Shown one piece after another: positions 12,125 to 23,209 of a stretch of DNA of 64,000 nt. The translations under genes were made by a program, and so were the position numbers. Source of the stretch: Catenaria anguillulae PL171 (taxonomy: Eukaryota; Blastocladiomycota; Blastocladiomycetes; Blastocladiales; Catenariaceae). Numbering within the stretch: the stretch's first letter is position 1; each line of letters opens with the position of its first letter. The stretch is from NCBI GenBank assembly GCA_002102555.1, contig MCFL01000013.1:372001-436000 (forward strand). The letters run 5' to 3'. A model generated the notes under the pieces. It was not told where the DNA came from. It made no database searches and saw only the letters and a list, made by a program, of their open reading frames with translations.

Positions 12125-14763
12125 TCAATTGATGAGCTGGAATCCAACCTCGTCAGGAACAACAACGGCCTTGATCTTCTTGACATAATCAAGCAAGACG
12201 TCGGAAAGCAACTGGCGGACGAGCAATTTGCGGTTCACTTCCGGCACAATGTTGTCGCCGCCAGTTGCAATAAAGTCAGAGCACACCATAGCGTACTCTG
12301 TGTTGGGGTCCACTGGTGCCCAGTTACCGTTGTTGTCACGAATTTGCACATTCGAAACACGTTGGAAGACGGGCTTTGACCGATCCGCCGTCGCACGCAC
12401 GCCCGAGTATTGGCAAAAGGCGGTCACTGCACGGCCGTTGAACTTGTGGGTACCTGCAGCGCAGTTTTCGAGCATGTCCACGAGCGCAGTGCCATTAATC
12501 GGCATCTCGACTTGAGAGTTGCTGAATGGCTGAATCGAAAGGACATTTCCCACGGTCACGGCGCCTTGCGGCAATCCCGCCCGCAATCCTCCGTCTTGAA
12601 TGAAGCCAATCACGGTCTTGTCCTTGCCGAGCGATCCCGTGTACGACTGGCGAAGCGATTCCGCCATCAAGTAGCCCAGACCGCAGCCGCGCGTCTTGCA
12701 CGGGGCACCATTCGGGAGGGCGACAGGCGAGTTGCCAATAACCACCTTGGTCATGGCGTCGAACGGCTCACGCCACTTGTTGACAATGTCTTGAGTTTCC
12801 TTGTGCTGTGCAATGTCCATGGTCATACGGATTGGCTCGCCATTGAGGTGGGTGAGCTTGTTGTTTGCGTCCCAACCCATGCTGATATGCCCAACCCACT
12901 CACCCCACATCTACAAAAAAAATGCGCATGAATGAATGATCCGCTCGACAAGAGGCTGATCTGGCACGAGCAGGGTGAAACGAACCTTGGCTTGAACAAT
13001 GTAAGTAGTTTCGCCATCCAAGTTCTTGACTGCTGTCGGGTACGGGCCAGCTGCTTGCGGGAACGTGACATTGTCGTTGTGGAGCAAGGAGTGAGAATGG
13101 CCGCCAACAATGAGCGAGACACCTTTGGTTCCGCGAGCAACGCGCTGGTCGTCCAGGTAGCCGTTGTGCGAGACACAAATGATACGGTTCACACCCAACT
13201 TGTGCAGCTCGTCGACGGCACGTTGCACTGGGGCGATGGGATCGGAAAAGCGCAAGTTGGGCCCGGTCGCAGTGATGTCAGGCGTAGTCTGAGTGATGTA
13301 CCCTGTAGACAACAAAGGTCATTAGTCTGCGAAGAGACCGACAAAGGTCGACTTGACATTGGCGCACCAACGATGCCGATTTTCGCGTTGTACTTGGTGA
13401 GAACAACATATGGAGCGACAAGACCAATCATGGCGGGCTCGGCGGCAGTATCAATGTTGGACGAGAGTGCGGGGACGTGCAGCTTGCGAAGGAATTTGGC
13501 GAGGTGGGCTGGTCCGTCGTCAAACTCTGATCATGTAACAGGTGATTCAAGGGCAAGTGAGGCGGAAGTGAGCATCGAAATGACTGGTAAATCTCAGCCT
13601 TGAGGATAGGTACCGTGGTTGCCAATGGAGAAAGCATCGTAGCCGAATGCGTTCATGAATTCGGCCGTAATATTGCCCTTGTAGTACCTGCGGTGGCAGC
13701 AATGCCATAGATTTGATCGGTTAGGCAACACCAGCGCCATAACAGGGAGCGTGAGTCGCGTACGAGTAAAACATGGTTCCTTGGAACTGATCACCAGCGT
13801 CAAGCATGTAGACATTGGGCTCTGTGGCACGAATTTTGTCGGTAATCGTCTTGATACGAGCGATGCCGCCATAGCAAGTCTTGTTGGCAATGTCGGCAGC
13901 TGTGCAATCGATCCCGCTCCGCGAAAACTGGGGGCTTGCGATATGAGTGACATTTTTTGACAGCAGACAAGGTAGGTCAAAACATGGTACTGAGAATGCG
14001 CACCTGGTCAAATCGAGCGTGCAAGTCATTGCTGGTGTGGAAAATAATGCCAAGGCGAAAAAAGTGAGAAAAAAAGTCGGCTCTTGTCCCAACCGAACGG
14101 AAAAACTAGGGCTCGGAGACGTACGTGTGAATGAGAGTCATGTTGAACGGCTTCGAGTCCATGGGAAGAGGCTTCCGAATCAAGTCTTGACCTCCGAACC
14201 GGGGACGTAAGGCTGGTTTGGGGCGCCCGTGTAAGGCGTGCCGACTGTCCAAGTGAAGTTGGCGTTGAAGTATCGTTGTTGTTGCCAGGATCCGTGTCGG
14301 TGCGGGCACTCGCGGGCGCTTTCCGTACACGGGAAGATGGACATCAGGTTGATAGCCAGGCTGGACGCCGGGTTGAGACTGGTCCTCCCTGCATGATGGC
14401 GGTGGGTAAATGTGAGCGGAATGTCCATCCGGCGGAATTGACGCAGCGACTGAACGAGACAAACCAGGGATAAGCAGGGCGATTAGGCTTGTAGTTTGGG
14501 TTGACACCATACGATGGACCGTGCTGATCAGTGCGGCGGCCGTAAGGCGAAACCTGGTCGTTGTCTACGAAGTGCGTGGGAACGGGAGTGGCCACGTTGA
14601 CAGAAGAGGCAGCCGGGCCGTAACCAAAGACGATTGCGGGCTCAGTCGGCGATGAATAATGAGCGCCATTGGATTTGGGATGACACTTGCGGCGCGGCGG
14701 AGCAGGATGCGCCGTGGTACTCACAATGGACGCGACAAGAATGCAAAGGATGGAGAGTCTCAT
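12125..14763 (-). CDS. Secreted 5'-nucleotidase family metallophosphoesterase
   Basis: Signal peptide at the N-terminus (MRLSILCILVASIVSTTAHP), then a Pro/Tyr/Gly-rich extension of ~170 residues, then the two-domain 5'-nucleotidase core. Metal motifs are present and several are assembled across short introns: TLIHTNDLHARF, LDAGDQFQGTMFYSY, SIGNHEFDDG, VSHNGYLDD and IVGGHSHSLL. The C-terminal domain has QDGGLRAGLPQGAVTVGN and YAMVCSDFIATGGD, the nucleobase-binding region of the UshA/CD73 group. It would release phosphate from extracellular nucleotides. Splice junctions near 14391-14455, 14029-14125 and 13510-13615 restore the frame with GT-AG ends. The final residues (VPDEVGFQLIN) carry no GPI-type tail, unlike CD73. 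The long N-terminal extension is unusual for the family. Confidence 0.85.
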
Positions 14764-15885
14764 GGCGACGGGATTCGTTTCGGCGTCTATATGCAGTGGG
14801 TCTATGGCGTAGCAGGGGTCTATGGAGTTGGCAAGTTACACATGCGCAAGGCGGAGCCTACGAAGTCAAACTAGAGCCATGACAGAGACGGTGGATGGGG
14901 GTTCTCATTGCGTATTTATTCCTTTCGCGAGCTGCTTCCAGACCAGTTGACTGGGGCTGAAATGTTTGCCGAAATGTCTCACCAGCATCGGCATGATTCG
15001 GCTCCGGCAGGCGGTAAATGTGGGATGAGATTGTGCAGTCATCGCTGGCCATGGCCGGAGTGTTTCGTGCAGAGTCCTCTCACAGGCAGCAGATTCAGGT
15101 CACGAATCGGGACTGGCTGAACGCTTTTGGAGTCGGTAATCTAAAAACAATCACTTTTGTGGCAGTGCCGACAATGTGCCTCAAGTGAGGTGGCCGAGGA
15201 CGTGTTTTCCTTTGACCGTTCATGCGACGAATCAACAGCCATGGGTCGCTAACATTCAATGATGATAGAATGAGGGTATACTCTCCGCAAACCCAAGTAT
15301 CGGGGCATCGGAAGCCTTGTCGAACAAAAGTCGGCCCAAGCGGCTGCAATATCGGTGGAACTGCTTCCTGGGCCAGGGCCGCAGCCGCAAGTCCAACACC
15401 AAATGGCACAACACCAACGTCGAGAGCAATGTGGCGGCTCATACGACAAGACTGAACTTGCGAAACGAGACTACAGTTTCATCAAGACCCTGACCGATGC
15501 TCAAACGACTTTGGCGGCTCATCAAGGCCTTTGCCAGCGGGACACTAAGGGCGCTGTGACAGGGACGGTAACGCGCGACCCGAAACGCTCGTTTCGGTTG
15601 CCGGCACGGTCCACTATTTCACCTCCATTGGTGGGCATGAGGATCGCGGCAGGCGGCATGCTGATACCGTGGTGCTGGATGTTGGATATTTGGTATTATA
15701 AACATTCTCTAGAAATGACCCGGCCGAGACGCACGACAGACCAAGAGACTGACCAAAAGCATCGATTTTTGTCATTGTGTTAGGAAAATGACGCGTTCCC
15801 ACAGTGCTTCACGGTGCGAATGGCTCGGGCATCCGACTACTTTTGGCACTGGACCCATTTGTGCACACCATTCAGCTTTCGGACC
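14764..15885. other. Region without a confident gene
   Basis: A minus-strand open stretch at 15442-15095 starts with MSRHIALDVGVVPFGVGLAA and has a mildly hydrophobic first 40 residues; it might be a small two-exon membrane protein, since a GTTCG donor-like site follows. A plus-strand frame at 15355-15783 overlaps it. Neither matches a family I recognise, and I would not call either with confidence. Confidence 0.25.
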
Positions 15886-17641
15886 ATGACGGCGTCGCAG
15901 GAACAGCATGGGAATATGGTGAAGGAGCTCAAGGGCGAAGGCGGGTTCCGTCGCTTTGGCACCACGCTGTGTGAGCTGGCGGCTGCTGTTGTCGCAGATC
16001 ACTCACAACCATTGTTGGCATCATCTGCGGTGAGTGGACACGCCAACAGACAAGTCGAGCCACCAGCGTACCAGGTGCGCATACTCGTGTACGAGACGGA
16101 ACGGCGTTGCTCGCTGCTGTTTACCGAGACCATGTCACGCGGCGTGCGCACGCTGCCGCTGCTGACACTCGAGTTTGACCGACATCATGGACCGAGCTCA
16201 AGGGCATCATTGCCCAGCACTACCGCCACATGCACGGCGAGCTCAAGGTGGCGCAGAACCGCCTGGCTCGACTCGTGTCCATCATTGAGCGAGACGCTCC
16301 CACACTGCTCGTTCCATGTCGTGCGAGCAGCTAAACCGACCGTTGGCAGCGGCTCAGAACTGGTATCAGCAAACCAACCGCCTCATGCGCGGACTTGGAT
16401 TGAACCCAACAAACTCTAAGAGGAGCCGGCAAGAAAGGCAACACGGCAGCAGCAGGGGCAACAACAGCATGATGATGGGATCATCCAACTCTGACTCGGA
16501 GGACAGTGATCATCATCAAGAGACAGTGTACGAGCGACTCGTCTTTCTGGCACCCGGAGACGAGACTGCTTCAAGTTGTGGTGAATCCAACCTGAACACG
16601 ACTACCGGAAAACAACAGCATCGGCTGCCACTGCCCGGCTCGCTCGAGTTTCACATTCTCTGCATCCAACCTCAACGAGACGGTGGCAGCATCAAAGGGA
16701 CACGGCGGTCGGGGATTCGGTACATGGTGACGGCGACGGACCCAAACGACCCACTGTTTTTCATGGCCACGCGTGAAATCTCGCGCGATACCTGGCGGCG
16801 AATGATGACGGTTCGCGGGATCCGCTTGGCCGACGACGACGTTGGATACTTGCCCGAGGAGCGGATGGGGGGCTTTGTGGGTGTACTGCGTGCGTGCCTC
16901 GAGCAGAGTCATTCCACAGGGAGGTCCGTTGTACCTATACTCACTGGCAGAGACCACTGTTGGGCTGTTGGGAGCCAAACTGATGTGACCAAACATCGAG
17001 ACAGGTATCAATTCAAGGCAAGGTTGACCGAGGCTGCAACACCGGGCTTGGACGAGGCAGTGGCAAAAGCGAAACCCAAGGTCGAATGGAACGCACAAAA
17101 CTGGCTGACCGCCGCATTACCTTCATCTCCATCGTCATCATCTCCATCATCATCGCAGTCGGCAGTTGCAAGCAAAAACCGCACGCTGACGGTAGACATT
17201 GTGGAGCGCTCAAGGTACCGGTCCGAGACGTTTGTCACCTTGGTGTTTCGTGATGTGGAGGACGGGCGACTCAAGTCACACCTCGCACACCGCATTCATC
17301 TCGTCGAAGAGTTGTTTGCCGATGTGTCCCACCGGCTGCAAGCGTACATGACCATTGTGCGCGAGCGCAAACCGGCACTCTTGCTGCAAATGCCCAAGCT
17401 GAGTACGAGTAAGGTGACGCAGAGTAAGCACGGCGCCACCACCATTGCGCTCGATGTTGCTCGTGACCCAGCGGTCGAGCAGCAAGTGTGGAACATGGCA
17501 TTACAAGTGGAGCAAAAGCAAAGGCAGATGCGGCTGCAAGAGCTCGAGCTCAAGGAAAGGAATCGCAGTCAAAGCGCAGCTCTGTGGCCAAACTTGTTGC
17601 GGGAGGGTTTCTATCATAGCCCAGACTGGAATCGAAACTAG
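15886..17641 (+). CDS. SAS-6-like (XRCC4/SAS-6 superfamily head plus coiled coil) protein
   Basis: The central part reads like a divergent SAS-6 head domain: IRYMVTATDPNDPLFFMATR (family: LVRLTDEnDPFFLYtL), an EISRDTWRRM... helix, FVGVLRACLEQ, then LTVDIVERSRYRSETFVTL and RLKSHLAHRI (family: LxIVExNxFKxLxHLSL...LKxYLA). A charged helix near the C-terminus (EQQVWNMALQVEQKQRQ onward) may start a coiled coil. SAS-6 builds the centriole cartwheel, which fits a flagellated cell. The N-terminal ~140 residues (VRILVYETERRCSLLFTE, HMHGELKVAQNRLARLVSII) form another small domain plus helix. Two frame changes lie near 16180-16190 and 16310-16320. They can be explained by introns of 53 and 56 bp or by two missing bases; both options give a whole number of codons. 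Family call is by eye. Confidence 0.45.
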
Positions 17642-17685
17642 GACTCTATAAAATGACGGTTTATGATATTCACAACATTATTTAT

Positions 17686-20600
17686 TTACGATTGGTGGTC
17701 GACAAACCTCTCGGCCATGGCCATCATGTCTTGATCTTGCCCCACGCGCCCATTGCCGCACACGCCCGTCGCCTTCAAGTCCCACCCACCCGCTTGCACT
17801 TCTTGACCCAAAGAAGCGTCCCCTTTCCCTACCGCTGACAGTGTCCCAGAGCGGCGACGAGATAGGACAGCCATCAAGACCGACGTCGACTCGCCCGTTT
17901 CCTTGCCATCGAGCGTGTACGAGCACAATTCGTCTGCGGGCGAGTCTGCATCCGCCAACCGAATAAACGAGTCGACCATGGCACTCAACGGCGTCGTCCA
18001 CCCGCTCATAAAGAACGCCAAGTGAGCCACGTCCGACGGCAACTTTTCCAGCTTGACCTCAATCTTGTGCGTGCCCTGCTTCAAGTCATTGTCGACAATG
18101 TCGCCCGAATGCTTGACGGCGCCTCTTGCATACGTCGTGTTGCAGTACGACACGTGCTTGAGCACCTTGCCCTCGGCATCCAGTACCATGCACGACGCGT
18201 CCAAAAAGATGCAGTGTTGCGGGTACCGCCATGTCTCCTCGACCGTGACTGCCTTGAGGTGCGACGACACCTTGTACGACTCGCCGCGCTTGAGGATCGT
18301 GGACACGCCGCGCGACTGGATCTTGGTGAAATCCATGCCCTTGCGATGGTACCCCTTGCGCAGCGAGTTGTGCACAGCGCCCACAAGCCAGCGCGTCGTT
18401 TCCAGTGGCGACAGCGGGTGGACACCCATCATGAGCTTGAAGGCCGCACCCCAGTGTGGCACCTTGGCCGGGTCCAAGATGGCGCGAATCCCTTGCTGCA
18501 ACTTGAGTGCGTCCTTTGCCCGAGGTTTCCCGTACAGCACATCGGCTGCCAGCGCCATTTCGGTCACGCTCCTCCTCGTGTTCTGATCATGAGGACTCGT
18601 TCCGTTTCCACGCAAAAAGCGCAGAAACAGGACATGGAATGCAATCAACCGACGCGACACTGTCGTGCTCTCCAACGAACACTGGAGCAGGTTGTGATCC
18701 ACGTCCTTGACCTGTGCCGGCCGCACCTTGTGGTACTTTGGCACGAGCTGCGGGAACGCCTTGCCCATCCACAACACGGACCGATCCGCCGACTCTTGCA
18801 TGACGGCGTTGGCCACGTGCCGCCACTCGTACTCTTCGCTCACACTGAGCAGCGCCAAAAACTCGCCCAACCCAGGCTCGGCGTCCTTTGTGCGGTTCGC
18901 CTCATCTGCCAAAAAGCCCCGATCCGCGATTCAACCATGGCCTGCAGCTTGACATGGCCAAACTGGTGCATGCAAGCCACCCACACCCGGTGGATCTGCA
19001 CATAGAGCTCAATGGCCGCATCGCTTGCGTGCACGCCCTTGTCGGCCAGCAGCACGGCACATGTGTTGAGCAGCTTGGGAAACACTTGCAAGATCATGCG
19101 CGGGCGAAACGCCTCGAGCGGTTGGCCCGCTGGCGTGGCGAGCTGCGCGACAAACAGCTTGAGATCGGGTAAGCCACGCTCAAAATGCGTCTGCGTCAGG
19201 TACACGGGCATCCAGTGCGTAAACGTGCGCTTGTCCTGTGGCGTCTGCCTGACACCCAGCAGCGTGGTAGGCCTCGGCTGACAAGAAGGCGAGCGTCGGC
19301 ATGGCGTAATCCACAAGCTTGGTGCGGGGATTCCAAGTGACCTCGACGGGAAACCCCCAGCGTGGTTTGGTCAAAGGGAGTTCGCGTGTACCAGCACCGC
19401 AGGTCGCGCACGGCATGGTTGTGTTCCAGCAGAAACATGTACCGCCAGTCGGTCGAGCCTGATGCTGATGCTGATGCTGATCTGATGTGGGTCGAGTCGA
19501 GTGTGCGAGCGGCGAGTGCGGAGGTAGTGACGGTGAATGTCTGCGGCTTGCGACAGTTGACGGAGCCAGCGACAGGTCGAGCCGACAGCCAAATGGACCC
19601 AAACGGCATGGACGGCAAGGTGAGAATGGATAGAACAAGTTCGACGGGCAGTGTACCAAGTCGGCCCGCGCGAGATGGGTCCACTCGCCGAGTCGAGATC
19701 GGTCTGCTGCTGGTGCTGCTGGTGCTGCTGGCGAGATGGTTGACCCATTCCACTGCGACTCGATCCACATGTTGGACCCGGTGACGCTGGCCCAGGTAAC
19801 GGCAGGGTCCGAGCTTGAACTTGGCCACCAGGCAACTTGGACGGGAGCACGTGCCGAATGTTGGCCACCGACGACAAGGTCAACACACGGCCCTTTGTCA
19901 CGCTGGCTGCCTGCATTGCGTGCTGTGCCAGCATCACGGGCTTGGTCACGCTGACCATGATGCCGTCTTGCTGCTCTTGTTGATGATCATCGCCATCACC
20001 ACCGTACCCTTCGTCCACCCGTCCGACTCGTCCCCGCGCGCCACCGAGGCCATGGGCGACTCGCCTCAAGTTGTCGGCACCAACGGCTCGAGCCACGGCC
20101 GCCGCTTGTAGGCTGGCCGAGACCAGCTTTGCCTCGCTTGGCTTGGTCACCTTGACCCACCCGTCTCCCATGCGCACCTGGGTTCCACGCGCGCAGACCA
20201 CCTTGGACAGCTGCGCCTGCTGTTGCTGAGCAATCCGAGCCTCATGCAGCCGTTTGCGAACTTGGCCGAGTTGGTCAAGCACGGCATGAGGCATTTCGAG
20301 GACCGCCCTCGAACCCGGCGTCGCAAAAGGAGGAGCATTCGACGGAACCGAGTGCTGTGGTGGGTGGATGCACCCGGGTCGATGTGGACAGGTGGGACAC
20401 GAATAGGCAAGTGTCTGGCGGATGCATTCTTTCAGTGCTTCTAGTTGTTGATCATCGCTGCTGGGCTCGGCATTCTTGAACTTGCCAAGAAACTTTTCGT
20501 GCCACAAAAAGGCTTGCAGTTGCATGAGGATGGAGCGCACAGTGTAGGCCGACGACCAGCCGCCACAATAGTCGCTCACAAATGAGTCTGGTGATGGATT

Positions 20601-21045
20601 GGTGTGAGCATGAGCGGTGAGCACACGTATCAAGTCAAATCAGTTGGTGGGAGACGTATGTACTCGCAGCCGACGCAAACATGTCCATGCACACGGTCCA
20701 CATGTGTTCCCTCTTCCTGTCCTTGCCCTGGCCAATCGTCACGAGTGCACGCACAACATTCGGGTGGCCCTCGATCGGCATACTCAGCACCACGGTCGGC
20801 GGACGTGCTGGGTAGTCTTGCGGAAAGAGCAGGACAATGTGCCAGGGAACGTTTCGCAGCGATGCCACGGCCAAGTCGGCGGGACCCACGAGGTTGGCGT
20901 GCCACTCGAGCAAGTTGTCGTCCGAGACGGGCGCCGCCGACACGTACTCGAGCGGCGAAGCGGCAAGGTCTTGCAGGTCCCAGAGCAGGCGCTTTGCAGC
21001 CGTTGTCGAAGACGTGGTCGAGGTCGAGGTCGTGAGCTTGGGCAT
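17686..21045 (-). CDS. E2 ubiquitin-conjugating domain fused to a C-terminal TerD domain
   Basis: From Met at 21045 a UBC fold is visible: KRLLWDLQDLAASP, the FPQDYPARPP strand, the HPN tripeptide (EGHPNV), the active-site Cys in VCMDMF, then GGWSSAYTVRSILMQLQAF after an intron. The HPN-to-Cys distance is ~14 residues longer than usual. A low-complexity Gln/Ser-rich linker follows, then a conserved-looking all-helical middle (FTHWMPVYLTQTHFERG, LLNTCAVLLADKG, VCACMHQFGHVKLQ-like). The last ~200 residues read as TerD: FLDASCMVLDAEGKVL, KHSGDIVDNDLKQG, IEVKLEKLPSDVAHLAFFM, SYTLDGKETGESTSVLMAVL. TerD domains bind calcium in bacterial stress proteins. The exon joins around 19170-19800 are not resolved and one base may be wrong near 19388. 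The stop is only 44 bp from the convergent neighbour. Confidence 0.7.
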
Positions 21046-21672
21046 GGTGGAATCAGGTAGCGTGAGCGTGACTGAAGGCGACGGGCTCCTCACAGTCCAG
21101 CCACGGCGGTGAAGTGAAGGAGTGCATGACGAGTTCATCGTTCGGGGTGGAGTGCGGGCCAGGCCCGGTACTTGAGCCATCTGGCCGTGCATCTCGAGCT
21201 CAGTGTATGTCCATCCCGTCGACACACCGTGTATTACATGGCAGTTTCTGAATGACAGTTGGCCACGTCCTTGTCGACGTTCGCATCACCAGAGAACGAC
21301 GCAGAAATGACTTGGACGCGACGCGATGTTTCTTGTGGAGGCGCAGTAGGGAAACGCAAGAGCCTGAGGATGATTCGTTGGCGCTGGCTGCCCAGAGCAC
21401 TCGAGCGAGACACTTGTTGAGCATACTGAGATATTATGTACATATCGCGAATGCCTCGAGTGTCTAGTGTGTATGTAGCTTTGGATGTGTTGTTTATTCT
21501 CATTTTTTTTTTTTTCATGTCACTATTCCTCTTCTCTTATTCGTCAGATCGTATCATAATCGGTGGCCCTCTGCGTTGTAGCTGGTCGCCATCCTCAATT
21601 ACTTCTCGGCTCCAATCTGCATGTCTCGAGCCTGTTACTTGCCTGTTCATGCCATGACAATGGCACTTCAAC

Positions 21673-22569
21673 ATGATGTCGTCTCGCCTGTCGAAATGGA
21701 TAGCCGCCGTCTCTGGGTCGGCCGTGCTCTCTGCCGCCTACATCGTGTCTCGCACGCCCGCAGTGCCTCCCAATGAAGCAACCCCGTCGCCACACCTCGT
21801 AGCCGCTGCTCGCCTGAAGCACCCGATGAAGGATGATGCAGCCACCCACGCATTCCAAGTCACGGTCCCTTTACCACCCAACGTGCCCATTGACGCCTTT
21901 GCCTCGGCGTACGAGCGCTGCCTGCTCTCTCGGGTTGAGCGGTACTGGCTGTTCCGCTTGGGATCCAGTATTCCCGGCCGTAATGCACACACGCAGCCAA
22001 TACCCTTGCCAGGCCTTGCTGCCAACATGCGCATTGGTCAGCCCGTTGGTGCTCTGTCGACGGTGGCCGCCAAGGATCAGGCAACCAAGGAGCTCTTGCT
22101 GACGTGGGTCCATCCACCAACCCGAGCCATGGGTGTCAATTGGCTCAAGATAACTCCTGCTCCAGCTGCGTCTTCGTCGACATCAGTTTCCTCATCGGCA
22201 TCCGCGTCGGTCTCGGCAGGCAAAGACTTTGCTCGCCAAGTCATTGCCCATGACAAGGTCCACTTGCAACTCGGATCCTCGCTCGACACATCTGCCTGTA
22301 CCACCACCACCACCACCAATTCGCTCTTCGCCAGTCTCCCCGCACCAGCCGTCAACACGGCGCACGCCTTGTACCTGCGCATGATGCTACTCAACGCAGC
22401 CGTCCAGCTATGGTGGGACTTGCGGCACGTCATCCGACCCGATCCCGTGCAAGCAGCAAAGGTTGTAGCCGAGCGAGTTGGCGTGCATGTGCCCAACTTG
22501 CCAGGAACAGCTCCGGCGGGAGGTGGGCGGCCCATGGTTGAGGATCGGACCAGTGCGGGAAACAAGTGA
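21673..22569 (+). CDS. Unknown conserved family, copy A
   Basis: A single-exon gene of 298 residues with an N-terminal hydrophobic segment (WIAAVSGSAVLSAAYIVS) that could be a signal anchor or a mitochondrial signal. The core contains IDAFASAYERCLLSRVERYW, PIPLPGLAANMRIGQPVGA and MLLNAAVQLWWDLR. The same three blocks occur in the gene at 60285-60956 in the same order, so the two are paralogues. Copy A is longer because it has a Ser/Ala-rich and Thr-rich insert (~residues 165-215) and an extra C-terminal ~40 residues. I do not recognise the family. The blocks resemble lipid-binding or DUF1990-type small domains only in a general way, so no function is offered. Confidence 0.75.
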   Translation: MMSSRLSKWIAAVSGSAVLSAAYIVSRTPAVPPNEATPSPHLVAAARLKHPMKDDAATHAFQVTVPLPPNVPIDAFASAYERCLLSRVERYWLFRLGSSIPGRNAHTQPIPLPGLAANMRIGQPVGALSTVAAKDQATKELLLTWVHPPTRAMGVNWLKITPAPAASSSTSVSSSASASVSAGKDFARQVIAHDKVHLQLGSSLDTSACTTTTTTNSLFASLPAPAVNTAHALYLRMMLLNAAVQLWWDLRHVIRPDPVQAAKVVAERVGVHVPNLPGTAPAGGGRPMVEDRTSAGNK

Positions 22570-23209
22570 GCAGAGTCGCACCCTCAAGGAACATACATTT
22601 CAAATGACCATCTAAACCATCCTTTCATTCCACCCTGAAGCAAGTATGTTTTTGTCAGGTGCCAGGTCATGATCGCACGGACTAGTTTGAAACGCTCGCA
22701 GTTGATGAAGTAATCTCAACGTCCTTGTCTGGCTCATGGATCTTGTCATTCAGACCCATGTCAGTGTCCTCGTTGTGGACATTGGTCGGGGTTGAATGTA
22801 TCAGTGCTGTCAACCGTGGTGCATTCTTTGAGTAGTTGTGGCGTGATCGAGCTGCATCCCGATGTCAATCAACTAATATTACAACAATCCAGCCCTTGAA
22901 GTGTGGAGTGCATTTCTTCGACTCTACCCGTAATACACTGAGCAGAATACCCCATGAGCCCATGACATGAATCTTTTTTCAGGCGATATCTTCTTTTCAA
23001 CTTGAGCTCACCTCGTTCCTCGCACCTTGTCGCCCACTTCGCACACGTTTCGCGTGCTCGCATGTGAGTTCTCGCTCGATACAAGACACAACGTAGTGGA
23101 TTGATCCATTGCCGCCCGTGCTGCCGTTTTTCATCGTTTGCATCCAGCCTCGTGCGAAAACCATCAACCTTTCTTCAGTGGCAATCTCGACGCTCTTCTC
23201 GTCTTCGTC
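22570..23209. other. Intergenic upstream of the G-alpha gene
   Basis: About 640 bp. No gene-like open frame, RNA gene or repeat recognised; probably the 3' end of the upstream gene and the promoter of the G-alpha gene. Confidence 0.5.

Noticed and set aside
19580-19700. F-box-like string (TLPVELVLSILTLP) on the minus strand
   Set aside because: Too short, in an unresolved linker of the E2-TerD gene, and not followed by other F-box residues.
21505-21516. T-run at 21505 as a LINE or SINE tail
   Set aside because: Short, no coding or repeat sequence next to it; probably plain low-complexity DNA.
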